Part shown: positions 24,954 to 33,924 of the stretch, one piece after another
Layout: every line of letters starts with the position of its first letter
Numbering within the stretch: position 1 is the first letter of the stretch
Assembly (NCBI GenBank): GCA_903868795.1
Contig: CAIPWR010000019.1
Coordinates: 1-40,331, forward strand
Origin: an uncultured Spartobacteria bacterium
GTDB taxonomy: Bacteria > Verrucomicrobiota > Verrucomicrobiia > Chthoniobacterales > UBA6821
DNA length: 40,331 nt
Direction of reading: 5' to 3'
Position numbers and translations under genes: made by a program
Notes under the pieces: model-generated
The model's input: only the letters and a program-made list of their open reading frames with translations
Told to the model about the DNA's origin: nothing
The model's database searches: none

Positions 24954-25511
24954 GGCGACTTTCTTTACCACCTTGCTTGTCTTCACAACTTTCACGGCAG
25001 CCTTCTTAACGAGTACTTTTTTCACAGGAGCTTTTTTGGCAAGAGGCTTCGCCGCAGGGGTAGTCTTTTTCGCGGGAGCTTTTGTTGGAGCCTTGGAAAC
25101 TTTAACAGCTTTTGCGACTGGTTTAACAGCAACCTTTGTAGTGGAAGTCTTCGCAGCAGGTTTTTTAACAGCAGAAATGGATGCAGGCTTGATGGAGACG
25201 ACTCCTGGAACTTGGGGTGCAGGAAGCGGTTCTTCAGGCGCAATGGCATTCGCTAAAGAGGCAAGGCCTTTATACTTCTTACCACTCTTCTTCACCATGT
25301 TCCGGGAAACAAGATGCTGGAGCTTCTCGTAGGCACGTAGGCGGAGCATTTCCTCCCCACCGCTGGCGGCATTACGCTTCTTCAGACGATCGTGGACGAC
25401 GTCGAAGAGCTGTTTAAACTCAAAGGAAGCCCCCTTCTTGGAAAGAACTGCTACCAGTTCCTCAGTGACCAGATCGGGGAGTCTGCGGGAGAAGGCACTT
25501 TTGCGTTGCAT
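24945..25511 (-). CDS. Histone H1-like lysine/alanine-rich DNA-binding protein
   Basis: A 188-aa protein in two parts. Residues 1-88 are an ordinary mixed helical segment (LPDLVTEELVAVLSKKGASF; VVHDRLKKRN; EEMLRLRAYEKLQHLVSRNM; VKKSGKKYKGL) whose helix-helix-turn pattern with a basic end looks like a small winged-helix-type domain. Residues 111-188 are an H1-type tail of Lys, Ala, Val, Pro and Thr with repeated KKxPAKK-like units and no acidic residues. H1-like tails of this type bind DNA non-specifically and compact nucleoids in Chlamydiae and other bacteria; the same role is inferred here. The head domain is not identified with a named family. It precedes nuoA on the minus strand. Confidence 0.75.
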   Translation of the reverse strand: MQRKSAFSRRLPDLVTEELVAVLSKKGASFEFKQLFDVVHDRLKKRNAASGGEEMLRLRAYEKLQHLVSRNMVKKSGKKYKGLASLANAIAPEEPLPAPQVPGVVSIKPASISAVKKPAAKTSTTKVAVKPVAKAVKVSKAPTKAPAKKTTPAAKPLAKKAPVKKVLVKKAAVKVVKTSKVVKKVAKR

Positions 25512-25526
25512 AATGAATAAGTCATA

Positions 25527-25556
25527 AATGTATCACCTATTCTCGCTCGTTGTCAC
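25527..25556 (-). promoter_or_regulatory. Candidate promoter of the histone-like gene
   Basis: On the minus strand GTGACA (25556-25551) and TACATT (25532-25527), preceded by TGA as an extended -10, are 18 bp apart. Transcription would begin about 9 nt before the ATG at 25511, a very short leader. This is visual matching only. Confidence 0.4.
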
Positions 25557-25646
25557 TAAAAAAGCACTTTTCTAACCGCCATGTCTTTCTCCATCAATTC
25601 AAAGCCGGAATGTTATTTATCCAAAAAAAATTGTCCCATGAGCGGA

Positions 25647-25675
25647 TTGACTTCAATTTTTAGGGCCCATACCTT
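25647..25675 (+). promoter_or_regulatory. Candidate promoter of the phosphatase-glyA gene
   Basis: TTGACT (25647-25652) and TACCTT (25670-25675) are 17 bp apart, about 49 bp before the ATG at 25724. The -35 is a good match; the -10 is poor (3/6). Confidence 0.35.
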
Positions 25676-25723
25676 GAAAAGGATGTGGCGTTTGTTCCAC
25701 TCCCAACAGGCAAACCGCCCTTC

Positions 25724-27448
25724 ATGAAAACGATTCTCTTCGTCTGCACAGGAAATATCTGCCGAAGCCCTATGGCGGAAGGGCTCATGAAAAATTTTCT
25801 CGGTGATCGAAAGGATATCAAAGTCCTCTCCGCTGGCATGAATGCCCCGAAAGGTTCACAGGCCAGCCAACCAGCCGTTGCTGCGCTTTCGGAACTCGGA
25901 ATCAGTCTGCGTCACTTCCGAAGTCAGCCTGTCACCGAGGAGTTGCTGGAGCGTTGCACTCATGTCTTCACCATGACCCGGGATCACTATCATCTCATCG
26001 ACCTGCTCTTTCCGGAGCATGCCGAGAAGGTTCGTCTCCTTGGGGAGTTCACCAAGAACGGAGGCGATGTGCCTGATCCGATCGGTCAGGGACTCACGAC
26101 CTACAAGCGCTGCCGCGATGTCATTAAAAGCGCGCTGGTACAAATCCGCGATTTTGTGGATCAATCTTCAATCACCATGTCCAAGCCAAACGATACCTCA
26201 TCCGAATACGACACCTCCAGCGCCCTCTCAAAGACCGATCCCGAGATCGCCGCCGCCATCGCCGCCGAACACCACCGCCAACTCGAGCACATCGAACTCA
26301 TTGCCTCGGAGAACTTCACCAGCCAAGCCGTGATGGAGGCTCAGGGCTCATGCCTCACCAACAAATATGCAGAGGGTTATCCCGGACGTCGTTGGTACGG
26401 CGGATGCGAATATGTCGACGTCGTCGAGAGTCTTGCGATCGAGCGCGCCAAGAAACTCTTCGGTGCAGAGCATGCGAACGTACAGCCGCACAGCGGCAGC
26501 CAGGCGAACATGGCCGTCTACTTCAGCGTGCTCCAACCGGGCGACAGAATCCTCACCATGGATCTGGCGCACGGCGGTCACCTGACCCACGGACACAAGG
26601 CCAACTTCTCCGGCAAACTGTACGAGGTCACCCACTACGGCGTCTCCCAGGCCGACGGTCGCATCGACTATGACGCTCTTGCGAAGCAAGCCGAGGAGGT
26701 GCGTCCGAAGATGATCACCGCCGGAGCCTCCGCCTACCCTCGTGAGATCGACTTTCCAAGACTTCGCCAGATCGCTGATTCGGTGGGTGCCTACCTCTTC
26801 GTCGACATGGCGCATATCGCGGGACTCGTTGCCGGAGGAGCCCATCCAAATCCCGTTCCTTACGCAGACTTTGTCACCACTACCACGCACAAGAGTCTCC
26901 GCGGCCCACGCTCCGGACTCATCCTCTGCAAGGAGCAGTATGCAAAGAAGATCGACGGGCAGGTATTCCCTGGCGTGCAGGGAGGGCCGCTCATGCAGGT
27001 GATTGCGGCAAAAGCCGTCTGTTTCCACGAGGCACTCCAGCCCTCATTCAAGGAGTACGCGAAGCAGATCGTCAACAATGCCAAGGCGCTCGCTGCCCGT
27101 CTCTCCATGCTCGGCTATACGATCAGCTCCGGAGGCACTGACAATCACGTGCTTCTCGTTGATCTCCGATCCAAGGGCATCAATGGACTCGAGGCGCAGG
27201 AGGCTCTTGATAAGGCCGCCATCACCGTCAACAAAAACGCCATCCCCTTTGATACGGAACCCATCAGCAAGACCGGTGGCATCCGCCTCGGAACCCCTGC
27301 GATGACCACCCGTGGCTTTAAGGAGGAGGAGATGATGCAGGTCGCCGACTTCATCGATACAGGCCTCAAGGCTCGCCATGATGAAGCTGCCCTCGCCAAA
27401 CTCCGAAAGGAAGTCACGGCATTCACCTCGAGGTTTCCGCTCCCCTAA
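25724..27448 (+). CDS. glyA: Low-molecular-weight protein tyrosine phosphatase fused to serine hydroxymethyltransferase
   Basis: One uninterrupted 574-aa frame. Residues 1-151 are a complete LMW-PTP: the P-loop [14 protein letters not shown] holds Cys8 and Arg14 (CX5R-S), and VPDPIGQG holds the general acid Asp118. Residues 152-574 are a full SHMT, starting at an internal Met ([10 protein letters not shown]): [35 protein letters not shown], and [16 protein letters not shown] with the PLP lysine near residue 390, then [21 protein letters not shown] makes glycine and methylene-THF from serine. The residue that is Thr11 in the arginine phosphatase YwlE is Ile12 here, pointing to phosphotyrosine-type chemistry. 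ATG 25724 is preferred over the upstream GTG at 25685. No SD is seen at 25724 or before the internal ATG at 26177, so a true fusion is likely; separate re-initiation cannot be excluded. Confidence 0.9.
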   Translation: MKTILFVCTGNICRSPMAEGLMKNFLGDRKDIKVLSAGMNAPKGSQASQPAVAALSELGISLRHFRSQPVTEELLERCTHVFTMTRDHYHLIDLLFPEHAEKVRLLGEFTKNGGDVPDPIGQGLTTYKRCRDVIKSALVQIRDFVDQSSITMSKPNDTSSEYDTSSALSKTDPEIAAAIAAEHHRQLEHIELIASENFTSQAVMEAQGSCLTNKYAEGYPGRRWYGGCEYVDVVESLAIERAKKLFGAEHANVQPHSGSQANMAVYFSVLQPGDRILTMDLAHGGHLTHGHKANFSGKLYEVTHYGVSQADGRIDYDALAKQAEEVRPKMITAGASAYPREIDFPRLRQIADSVGAYLFVDMAHIAGLVAGGAHPNPVPYADFVTTTTHKSLRGPRSGLILCKEQYAKKIDGQVFPGVQGGPLMQVIAAKAVCFHEALQPSFKEYAKQIVNNAKALAARLSMLGYTISSGGTDNHVLLVDLRSKGINGLEAQEALDKAAITVNKNAIPFDTEPISKTGGIRLGTPAMTTRGFKEEEMMQVADFIDTGLKARHDEAALAKLRKEVTAFTSRFPLP

Positions 27449-27516
27449 GGCCAGAGAGTTACAACGCAAAAACGTGAACCGTTACAAAGGGACCAGCAAA
27501 CCCATCGACTCCAACT

Positions 27517-27563
27517 GTTCACCTTTTCACTTTTTAACATTCTAACTTTTTAACTTTTCACCA
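27517..27563 (+). repeat. AT-rich degenerate repeat in the zwf leader
   Basis: The last 55 bp before zwf consist of overlapping copies of a CTTTTTAACxTT/CTTTTCACC-like unit (CACTTTTTAACATTCTAACT and TTTTAACTTTTCACCAC). It sits within the untranslated leader or promoter, ending about 9 bp before the start codon. No -10/-35 is convincing within it. Confidence 0.55.
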
Positions 27564-27571
27564 CTTTCTCC

Positions 27572-29101
27572 ATGCCCACACCACCTGTGAACCCTCTCCG
27601 TGAAGGGATCGCTAATCGACTCTCACCCGAACCTTGCACGCTAGTGATCTTCGGAGCGACCGGTGACCTAACGCACCGAAAACTCATCCCGGCTCTCTAT
27701 AATCTGGCTGCCGAGGGAGCTCTACCACCGGCACTCACGATCATTGGTTTTGCCCGACGCGAAAAGACCTCCGAACAGTTCCGTAAGGAGCTCGAGGAGT
27801 CGACACGTAAGTTCTCCCGCACCCCACTCAATGAGGAACTCTGGGCACAGTTCGCCTCGTCGATCATCTACCATCAGAGCCCCTTCGATCAGGCCGATGG
27901 CTACACATCACTTGCGAAGCAGATGGAAGAGGCTGATCAAAGGCGCGGAACCGGGGGCAACCGCCTCTATTACCTAGCCGTCGCACCCGACCAGTTCCCT
28001 GTGATTTTAAGTCACCTGAGGGAGAGTGGCCTGAGCACCGCCACCCCGGGAAGCTGGGCTCGCGTGATCGTCGAGAAGCCCTTCGGCAAGGACCTCAAGA
28101 GCGCTCAGCTTCTCAATACCCTTGTCAGCGAGGTCTTCCCTGAATGTGACACGTATCGAATCGACCATTATTTGGGCAAGGAGACAGCGCAGAACATCAT
28201 GGTCATGCGCTTTGCCAATTCCATCTTTGAATCGCTCTGGGATTCCAATCACATCAGCCACGTGCAGATCACGGCTGTGGAGCCTCTCGGTGTCGAGGGG
28301 CGGGCGGGCTACTATGATACCTCGGGAGCCATGCGAGACATGATCCAGAATCACCTTCTCCAGCTCCTCACCCTGACGGCCATGGAGCCCCCCACCAGCC
28401 TCAGCGCCGACGCGATCCGCGACGAGAAGGTGAAGGTGCTTCGTTCCCTACGCCCCCTCCGCGGTGATGATGTCTTCAAGCATGTCGTGCGCGCCCAATA
28501 CACTGCCGGACTTATCAATGGTCAGCCCGTCCCGGGCTACCGCGAAGCCGACGGAGTTCCCAAGGATTCGACGACCGAAACCTATGTGGCTCTTCAGGTG
28601 AATATCGATAACTGGCGCTGGGCCGGCGTCCCCTTCTTCATTAGGACAGCCAAGCGCATGCCCAAGGGAGGCACCGAGATCGCCATCACCTTCAAGAGTG
28701 TTCCCCGCGTCCTCTTCAACCAGACGGGTGAGGGACTCGACGAGAACGTCCTTGTCATCCGCATCCAACCCGACGAGGGAGTCTCTCTCCGCATGAGCGC
28801 CAAGATGCCTGGTTCCAGCCTCCGAATCGAGCCGGTGAAGATGGATTTCCATTACGGCACCTCCTTTGGCAAGGCAACCCCCGAGGCCTACGAACGCCTC
28901 CTGCTGGATGCGATGTCGGGTGATGCCACTCTCTTTGCACGACGTGACGAGGTAGAGGAGGCATGGGCCTTCGTCGATGGGATCGAGGAAGCTTGGAAGA
29001 CCCGCTCCGATGATCTTGCCTTCCACACAGCCGGCTCCTGGGGACCGGCCGAGGCAGCCGACCTGGCCGCTCGTCACGGCGTCACCTGGAGGAGAATGTG
29101 A
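27572..29101 (+). CDS. zwf: Glucose-6-phosphate 1-dehydrogenase
   Basis: First step of the oxidative pentose phosphate pathway; oxidises glucose 6-phosphate to 6-phosphogluconolactone with NADP+. The 509-aa sequence has the coenzyme loop VIFGATGDLTHRKLIPALYN, the substrate signature RIDHYLGKETAQNIMVMRFA, VIVEKPFGKDL, and RTAKRMPKGGTEIAITFK. Length and order are standard. The stop overlaps the GTG start of opcA by 4 bp. It lies 123 bp after the phosphatase-SHMT gene. The ATG is preceded by CACTTTCTCC with no SD. Confidence 0.97.
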   Translation: MPTPPVNPLREGIANRLSPEPCTLVIFGATGDLTHRKLIPALYNLAAEGALPPALTIIGFARREKTSEQFRKELEESTRKFSRTPLNEELWAQFASSIIYHQSPFDQADGYTSLAKQMEEADQRRGTGGNRLYYLAVAPDQFPVILSHLRESGLSTATPGSWARVIVEKPFGKDLKSAQLLNTLVSEVFPECDTYRIDHYLGKETAQNIMVMRFANSIFESLWDSNHISHVQITAVEPLGVEGRAGYYDTSGAMRDMIQNHLLQLLTLTAMEPPTSLSADAIRDEKVKVLRSLRPLRGDDVFKHVVRAQYTAGLINGQPVPGYREADGVPKDSTTETYVALQVNIDNWRWAGVPFFIRTAKRMPKGGTEIAITFKSVPRVLFNQTGEGLDENVLVIRIQPDEGVSLRMSAKMPGSSLRIEPVKMDFHYGTSFGKATPEAYERLLLDAMSGDATLFARRDEVEEAWAFVDGIEEAWKTRSDDLAFHTAGSWGPAEAADLAARHGVTWRRM

Positions 29102-30138
29102 GCTTTATCCCCGGCATCCCGGTGCCGATCGGCGGCATCGAAAAAGAACTGGGCAAGCTCTGGGAGGAGAGCGGCGATACCAAGACCCGTGCCTCTCTTA
29201 TCAATCTGGCTATCTATAACGAGAAGCCCGGCTCCCTTGAGCGTAACACGGAGATCATCCGAGGCATTGCGGGAGAGCATGCAATGCGCGCAATCCTTGT
29301 CCAGGCCGACCCCAAGGCCGAAGGAACAAGTGCCGAGGCATGGATCACCATGCATTGTTACCTGCGAGGATCCAAAGGAGGCTCCGTCTGCAGCGAGCAG
29401 ATCTCCTTTGAGTTAGCTGGCATGGCGGCACGATCGCTTCAAAGTGTCGTTTTCTCGCATCTCGACTCCGACCTTCCTCTCTGCCTCTGGTGGCAGGCCG
29501 ACTTCCGTCCTCCGATCGATGGCAAACTCTGGCGCTGGGTCGACAGACTGCTCTTCGATAGCAGGCACTGGAAGAACCCCAAAGAGCAGTTCGATCTGAT
29601 CCGTCAGATCTCGGGACTCGCTGAGGCACGTACCGTGCTCTGCGATCTGAACTGGGCTCGATCACTACCCGTGCGCCAAGCGCTGGCCGCCATCTTCGAT
29701 ATCCCCGGCACGTTGGCCGAGCTTCAGCTTTTGAGAACACTCGAGCTCGATTATGCTCACGGATCACGCACCACGGCTCTGCTCTTGGTAGGTTGGTTGG
29801 CGGATCGCCTTGGATGGAGTCTCTCCAATCCGTCTCTCAATCCGGAGTTCCGGGATGCGCAGGGTAATACGATCCATGTGAACCTTACTGAGACACAGGG
29901 GGCCAGCATCTCCCGCATGAGACTCGCATCCGAGAAAGCGGAGTTTCATCTTCTCCGGGAATCGGGATCGGATCTTTATGTCACCACGGCAACAGGGTCT
30001 GACGTTGCTCCCACGAGCAGGATGGTCCGTGCACCACGTGAGGAGACGCGTGAAATTCTCCTGGCCGAGCTTTCCCGCGGTGGAAGACATCCGCTCTACA
30101 CCAAAGCGGTGAAGGCTGTCGAAGGTCTCTGGACTTAA
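29098..30138 (+). CDS. opcA: Glucose-6-phosphate dehydrogenase assembly protein OpcA-like
   Basis: OpcA supports oligomerisation or redox activation of Zwf in cyanobacteria and actinobacteria. This 346-aa protein starts at GTG 29098, overlapping the zwf stop, so it is translationally coupled. Family features are AILVQADPKAEGTSAEAWIT near residue 70, SVVFSHLDSDLPLCLWWQAD with FRP, LLFDSRHWKNPKEQF, and CDLNWARSLPVRQALAAIFD. The short spacing to zwf supports the call. It converges with the PBP gene 11 bp downstream. Confidence 0.88.
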   Translation: MSFIPGIPVPIGGIEKELGKLWEESGDTKTRASLINLAIYNEKPGSLERNTEIIRGIAGEHAMRAILVQADPKAEGTSAEAWITMHCYLRGSKGGSVCSEQISFELAGMAARSLQSVVFSHLDSDLPLCLWWQADFRPPIDGKLWRWVDRLLFDSRHWKNPKEQFDLIRQISGLAEARTVLCDLNWARSLPVRQALAAIFDIPGTLAELQLLRTLELDYAHGSRTTALLLVGWLADRLGWSLSNPSLNPEFRDAQGNTIHVNLTETQGASISRMRLASEKAEFHLLRESGSDLYVTTATGSDVAPTSRMVRAPREETREILLAELSRGGRHPLYTKAVKAVEGLWT

Positions 30139-30149
30139 ATGGTCTCTTC

Positions 30150-32594
30150 TTAAAACTCAGCCGGTTTTGGCGTCGGAATCGTCAAGGCCGGCGCGGCACT
30201 TGGTAGATCCATGGGAGTGACGGGCTCTGCCTTTCTCACCTCTTTCTCAGCGACCGGGAGGGCAATTGCAACATTCGTAGCATTCTGACCACCTTTCCCA
30301 TCGGCCCCGGGATCCTTTCCATCCGGCGTTGTGGCACGTGCTACCTTGATGCTCGGATCATCCGCAGCTCCCACGCTCAAGGTGGGATTCACGGAGCGGT
30401 AGAGATCGTTCTGAGCTAGCAAGGTGGGAGCATTGACAGGAATGGGACGCACCCTACTCAGATCCACCGCCGCAGCTGCCCTGGGCCACTCGGCCTGATC
30501 GACATCACGATTATAACTCCGCACCCCTCCCCCATGAATATCGCAGACCCCGGTGGGCATCTCCGCCTCCGTGGCATACTCGGTGGCGATCATACCGGTC
30601 AGTTTGCGACATCCTTCCGCGGGGATCAGACCGGAACTTCTGCAGATCTCGACCTTCTTGAGTCCGGAGGGAAGCTCACGTTCACAGGCTGGAAATCCTG
30701 AGAACGAGGCATTCATCACTTGGGCCCAGATCGGAAGGGCGAGATCCTTACCGAAAGCCCCGCAGTAGATCTTCTGCGGCTTGTCGAATCCGACCCAAAC
30801 GCCGCAAGTCACGGCGCTCGAGTAGCCCACGAACCACGTGTCGGTGAAGTTGTACGCCGTCCCGGATTTACCGGCCAGCGGTGCATTTGTTGAAACCCCC
30901 GAGGCAGCCGCCTCTTGAGCACACGCTTTAAAGAGAGCATCCTGCAGAACGGTATGGACCTGATAGGAGGCCTCCGCAGGGAGCACCTCGACACGAGCCA
31001 CGGGATTCTCGTAAAGCAGATTACCCTCCTGATCGGTGATCCGGGTAATGGTGAAGAGCTTGGCCGGACGAGATCCCCCTCCCGGGAAAGCCGTATAGGC
31101 AAGAGTCAGCTCATCAAGAGACATCTCACTCGAGCCGAGATACGCATTGGCCACATCACGGAGCGGGGAACGAATGCCGGCGGATTTACAAAACTCACCC
31201 AGCTTATCGAGTCCGGTCTTATACCCTAGGCGAATGACGGCAGCATTCTTCCCCCTCGCAACCGCTTCATGCGAAGGCATCGGCCCCTCGTATTCATTAT
31301 CAGCGCGTTCCACTCCCCATTCTCCCAAGATCCCGTTATCTCCCCCGATCATGACGAAGTGATTGTCGATGCAGTCATCGTCAACCGGCTCTCCCGGAAA
31401 AACTCCGTTCGCATAGGCGGCTGCGGCCACCAGTGGAGTAAAGAGCGTCCCCGGCGGACGGCGCCCCTGAACGGCGCGGTTGTATTCGCTATGCAGAAAG
31501 TCACGTCCACCAGCAACCGCCAGAATGCCTCCGGTGGCATTCTCCACCGCGAGGACTGCACCTTGGAGATATCCGGGTGATGGCATCGTGACAGGTTCTC
31601 CACGCTGCGCAGCCTCTTCCATCTTCTCGTTGATCTGATGATATTGCTGATAGGTGATATGACCGAACCCAGGCTGGCTCTCTACCTCCGCTAGGTGGCT
31701 TTTCACCGCACGCTCCGCAGTCATCTGGAGCTTGGCATCGAAGGTCGTCTGAATCTGCACCCCCTCATTCATCGCTGTGTCATAGCCCAAAGCCGCGATG
31801 GCCTGCTGGCGAACAAGATCGATCGCATAAGAGATCCTGTTGGGATTGGTCCTCTTGCGAACCGAGAGATTCAGTTCGATTGCTCCATCATATTCCTCAC
31901 GCGTGATCAGATGCATCTCCCGCATGCGACCGAGGACGAAATCACGAACCTTCTTCGCCCCTGTAGGATTATTCCATGGAGAGTAATAGTTGGGGCTCTT
32001 CAGCAAACCAGCGAGCATGGCGCACTCTCCGACACTGAGATCCTTGGCAGCCTTCCAGAAATAGCCTCTGGCCGCAGCCTCCACCCCGTAGAACCCGCTC
32101 CCGAAGTAGACGCGATTCAGGTAATACTCCATGATCTTCTCCTTAGTGAGATGATCCTCGATGCGCTGTGCCAGGAACATTTCCAGAAGCTTGCGGCGAT
32201 AGCTCTTCTCATGGAGATCGAATGAGTTCCGCGCCAACTGCTGGGTCACCGTACTGGCTCCCTGCTTCACCTTTCCCTGATGCCAGTTACTCATCGCCGC
32301 ACGCAGAACCCCGAAGTAATCGACTCCATGATGTTCGAAGAACCTATTATCCTCCTCGGCCACCACGGCATTCACCATCTCCTTTGGAATCTGGTCATAA
32401 GGAATGGGGAGACGGTTCTGGATAAAAATCTTGCCCATCTGCTGTCCGTTGCGATCCAGAATCACACTTGCCGACTCCATCTTGGGAATCTTCGCCAGAT
32501 CAAAGGCTTCGGCCTTGGCCTTGAACTCGGAAACCAGCCAACCATAGACAATCAGGGCCCCCAAAGCGGCAAGGATCAGGAGGGTAACGGGCAC
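30150..32594 (-). CDS. Class A penicillin-binding protein (GT51 + degenerate transpeptidase)
   Basis: An 814-aa inner-membrane protein. After one TM segment (LLILAALGALIVYGWLV), the GT51 domain is intact: AVVAEEDNRFFEHHGVDYFG with the catalytic Glu, KQGASTVTQQLARNSFDLHE and FLAQRIEDHLTKEKIMEYYL. It should polymerise lipid II into glycan strands. In the transpeptidase domain the nucleophile motif, normally PGSxFKP, reads PPGTLFTP; SxN reads GKN; only KSGTA is normal. Crosslinking activity is therefore doubtful. The C-terminal 150 residues are a Pro/Ala-rich tail. The frame stays open for 27 codons upstream of GTG 32594 (RHRYSWEEKSERRRKPWF) without a start, while ATG 32688/32679 lies one frame off, so a base insertion may have separated the true start. 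It is last in the minus-strand sugar gene run. Confidence 0.88.
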   Translation of the reverse strand: MPVTLLILAALGALIVYGWLVSEFKAKAEAFDLAKIPKMESASVILDRNGQQMGKIFIQNRLPIPYDQIPKEMVNAVVAEEDNRFFEHHGVDYFGVLRAAMSNWHQGKVKQGASTVTQQLARNSFDLHEKSYRRKLLEMFLAQRIEDHLTKEKIMEYYLNRVYFGSGFYGVEAAARGYFWKAAKDLSVGECAMLAGLLKSPNYYSPWNNPTGAKKVRDFVLGRMREMHLITREEYDGAIELNLSVRKRTNPNRISYAIDLVRQQAIAALGYDTAMNEGVQIQTTFDAKLQMTAERAVKSHLAEVESQPGFGHITYQQYHQINEKMEEAAQRGEPVTMPSPGYLQGAVLAVENATGGILAVAGGRDFLHSEYNRAVQGRRPPGTLFTPLVAAAAYANGVFPGEPVDDDCIDNHFVMIGGDNGILGEWGVERADNEYEGPMPSHEAVARGKNAAVIRLGYKTGLDKLGEFCKSAGIRSPLRDVANAYLGSSEMSLDELTLAYTAFPGGGSRPAKLFTITRITDQEGNLLYENPVARVEVLPAEASYQVHTVLQDALFKACAQEAAASGVSTNAPLAGKSGTAYNFTDTWFVGYSSAVTCGVWVGFDKPQKIYCGAFGKDLALPIWAQVMNASFSGFPACERELPSGLKKVEICRSSGLIPAEGCRKLTGMIATEYATEAEMPTGVCDIHGGGVRSYNRDVDQAEWPRAAAAVDLSRVRPIPVNAPTLLAQNDLYRSVNPTLSVGAADDPSIKVARATTPDGKDPGADGKGGQNATNVAIALPVAEKEVRKAEPVTPMDLPSAAPALTIPTPKPAEF

Positions 32595-32737
32595 AAAAAA
32601 CCAGAGCCGCAGAAACCATGGTTTCCGGCGACGTTCACTCTTTTCTTCCCAGCTGTAGCGATGACGTGCGATCCGTCATCTTTTCCATGAAACCCCTCCT
32701 CGGGCAAGCAATCAGGAAGGGGCTAAAGGGGTGTTTG

Positions 32738-33910
32738 CTATTGCAATCCACCGATCCAGACCCCCTTAAGCTGCCAGCGATCGTTGAAGCGTATCAGGTT
32801 GGCTATTTTACCTGAAGCGAGCGATCCGAGCTCTTGATCCAGACCGAGGGCTTTGGCAGGAACCAAAGTGGCCATCGCCACCGCCTCCTCCAGAGGCACT
32901 CCGACTAGAGCAACCATGGTCCTCACTCCCTCAAAGAGTGTCGAGGTACTCCCAGCCAGACAGCGATCACTACCCTCCCCTGTCCAAGCCGCCCCATTCT
33001 TGACATAACAAGGGAGGCCACCCAAGTCGAAGCTCTCACCTTCCCCTAGCCCTGCTCCGGCAGTTGCATCGGAGACCAGGGCAATCTCCTCCCACCCCTT
33101 GGTCAGCCATGCCTCGTGAAGCAGTTCCGGAGCAACATGAACTCCATCTGCGATTAATTCACAAACAACACCGGATGTCTCCAGGGCCACCTCTACCAGA
33201 CCGCGTCTGGGATTCGCCCCTGTTTTGCGCAGAGAGGACATCGCGTTGTGAAGATGAGTCACTTGGGTGATTCCAGACCTGAACCCCGCTAGCGCCTCCT
33301 CATCCGTGGCATTTGAATGACCCGCACTAGCTGCAATTCCGTTGCTCTCGAGTTTACGAACAAGATCCGCTACTCCAGGAATTTCAGGTGCGAGGGTCAT
33401 GCGCCGAATCACCGAAGCATGATTTAGAAGCAGGGAGGTTTCCTCCCGCGAGGGATGGCGAAGCATCTCCATCCGATGGGCACCACGTCGATAAGGAGAG
33501 AAATAAGGACCCTCCAGATGAATCCCGGCAAGGCGCGAAAAAGAATTCCTCTCCCCTTCCCTATATACCTTCGCACACTCCATCACAGCCAGCATCTCCG
33601 CAAGTGAGGCGGCCACCGTGGTCAGCAGAGTCGTCGTCGTTCCCCGGGATCCATGATAGTTAAGAATCCTCGCAAAGGCCTCAGAAGTTGCCTCCATGGC
33701 ATCGCGCCCCAAAGCACCGTGGCAATGGATGTCTACCAGTCCTGGAGCAATGAAATCCCCACAACAATCGATCATGGAAGCGCACTCCGGGAGTTCGGCT
33801 TCCTTAAATCCGATACTCGTGATCACCCCCTCTTCCACCAACAACCACCCCATGACAATTCTCTCAGGGCGTGGAAGGATCAACCGGGCATTGAAGAACA
33901 CGCACTTCAT
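32738..33910 (-). CDS. nagA: N-acetylglucosamine-6-phosphate deacetylase
   Basis: Deacetylates GlcNAc-6-P in amino-sugar catabolism and cell-wall recycling. The 390-aa amidohydrolase shows FIAPGLVDIHCHGALGRDAM, RLAGIHLEGPYFSPYRRGAH with the metal-binding Glu, GIAASAGHSNATDEEALAGF, ITQVTHLHNAMSSL, and LVSDATAGAGLGEG with the catalytic Asp. The terminal LASGKIANLIRFNDRWQL is typical. nagB is not adjacent. It lies 14 bp after galT on the same strand, so the two are likely co-transcribed. Confidence 0.93.
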   Translation of the reverse strand: MKCVFFNARLILPRPERIVMGWLLVEEGVITSIGFKEAELPECASMIDCCGDFIAPGLVDIHCHGALGRDAMEATSEAFARILNYHGSRGTTTTLLTTVAASLAEMLAVMECAKVYREGERNSFSRLAGIHLEGPYFSPYRRGAHRMEMLRHPSREETSLLLNHASVIRRMTLAPEIPGVADLVRKLESNGIAASAGHSNATDEEALAGFRSGITQVTHLHNAMSSLRKTGANPRRGLVEVALETSGVVCELIADGVHVAPELLHEAWLTKGWEEIALVSDATAGAGLGEGESFDLGGLPCYVKNGAAWTGEGSDRCLAGSTSTLFEGVRTMVALVGVPLEEAVAMATLVPAKALGLDQELGSLASGKIANLIRFNDRWQLKGVWIGGLQ

Positions 33911-33924
33911 GCCTGTAAATAGCT

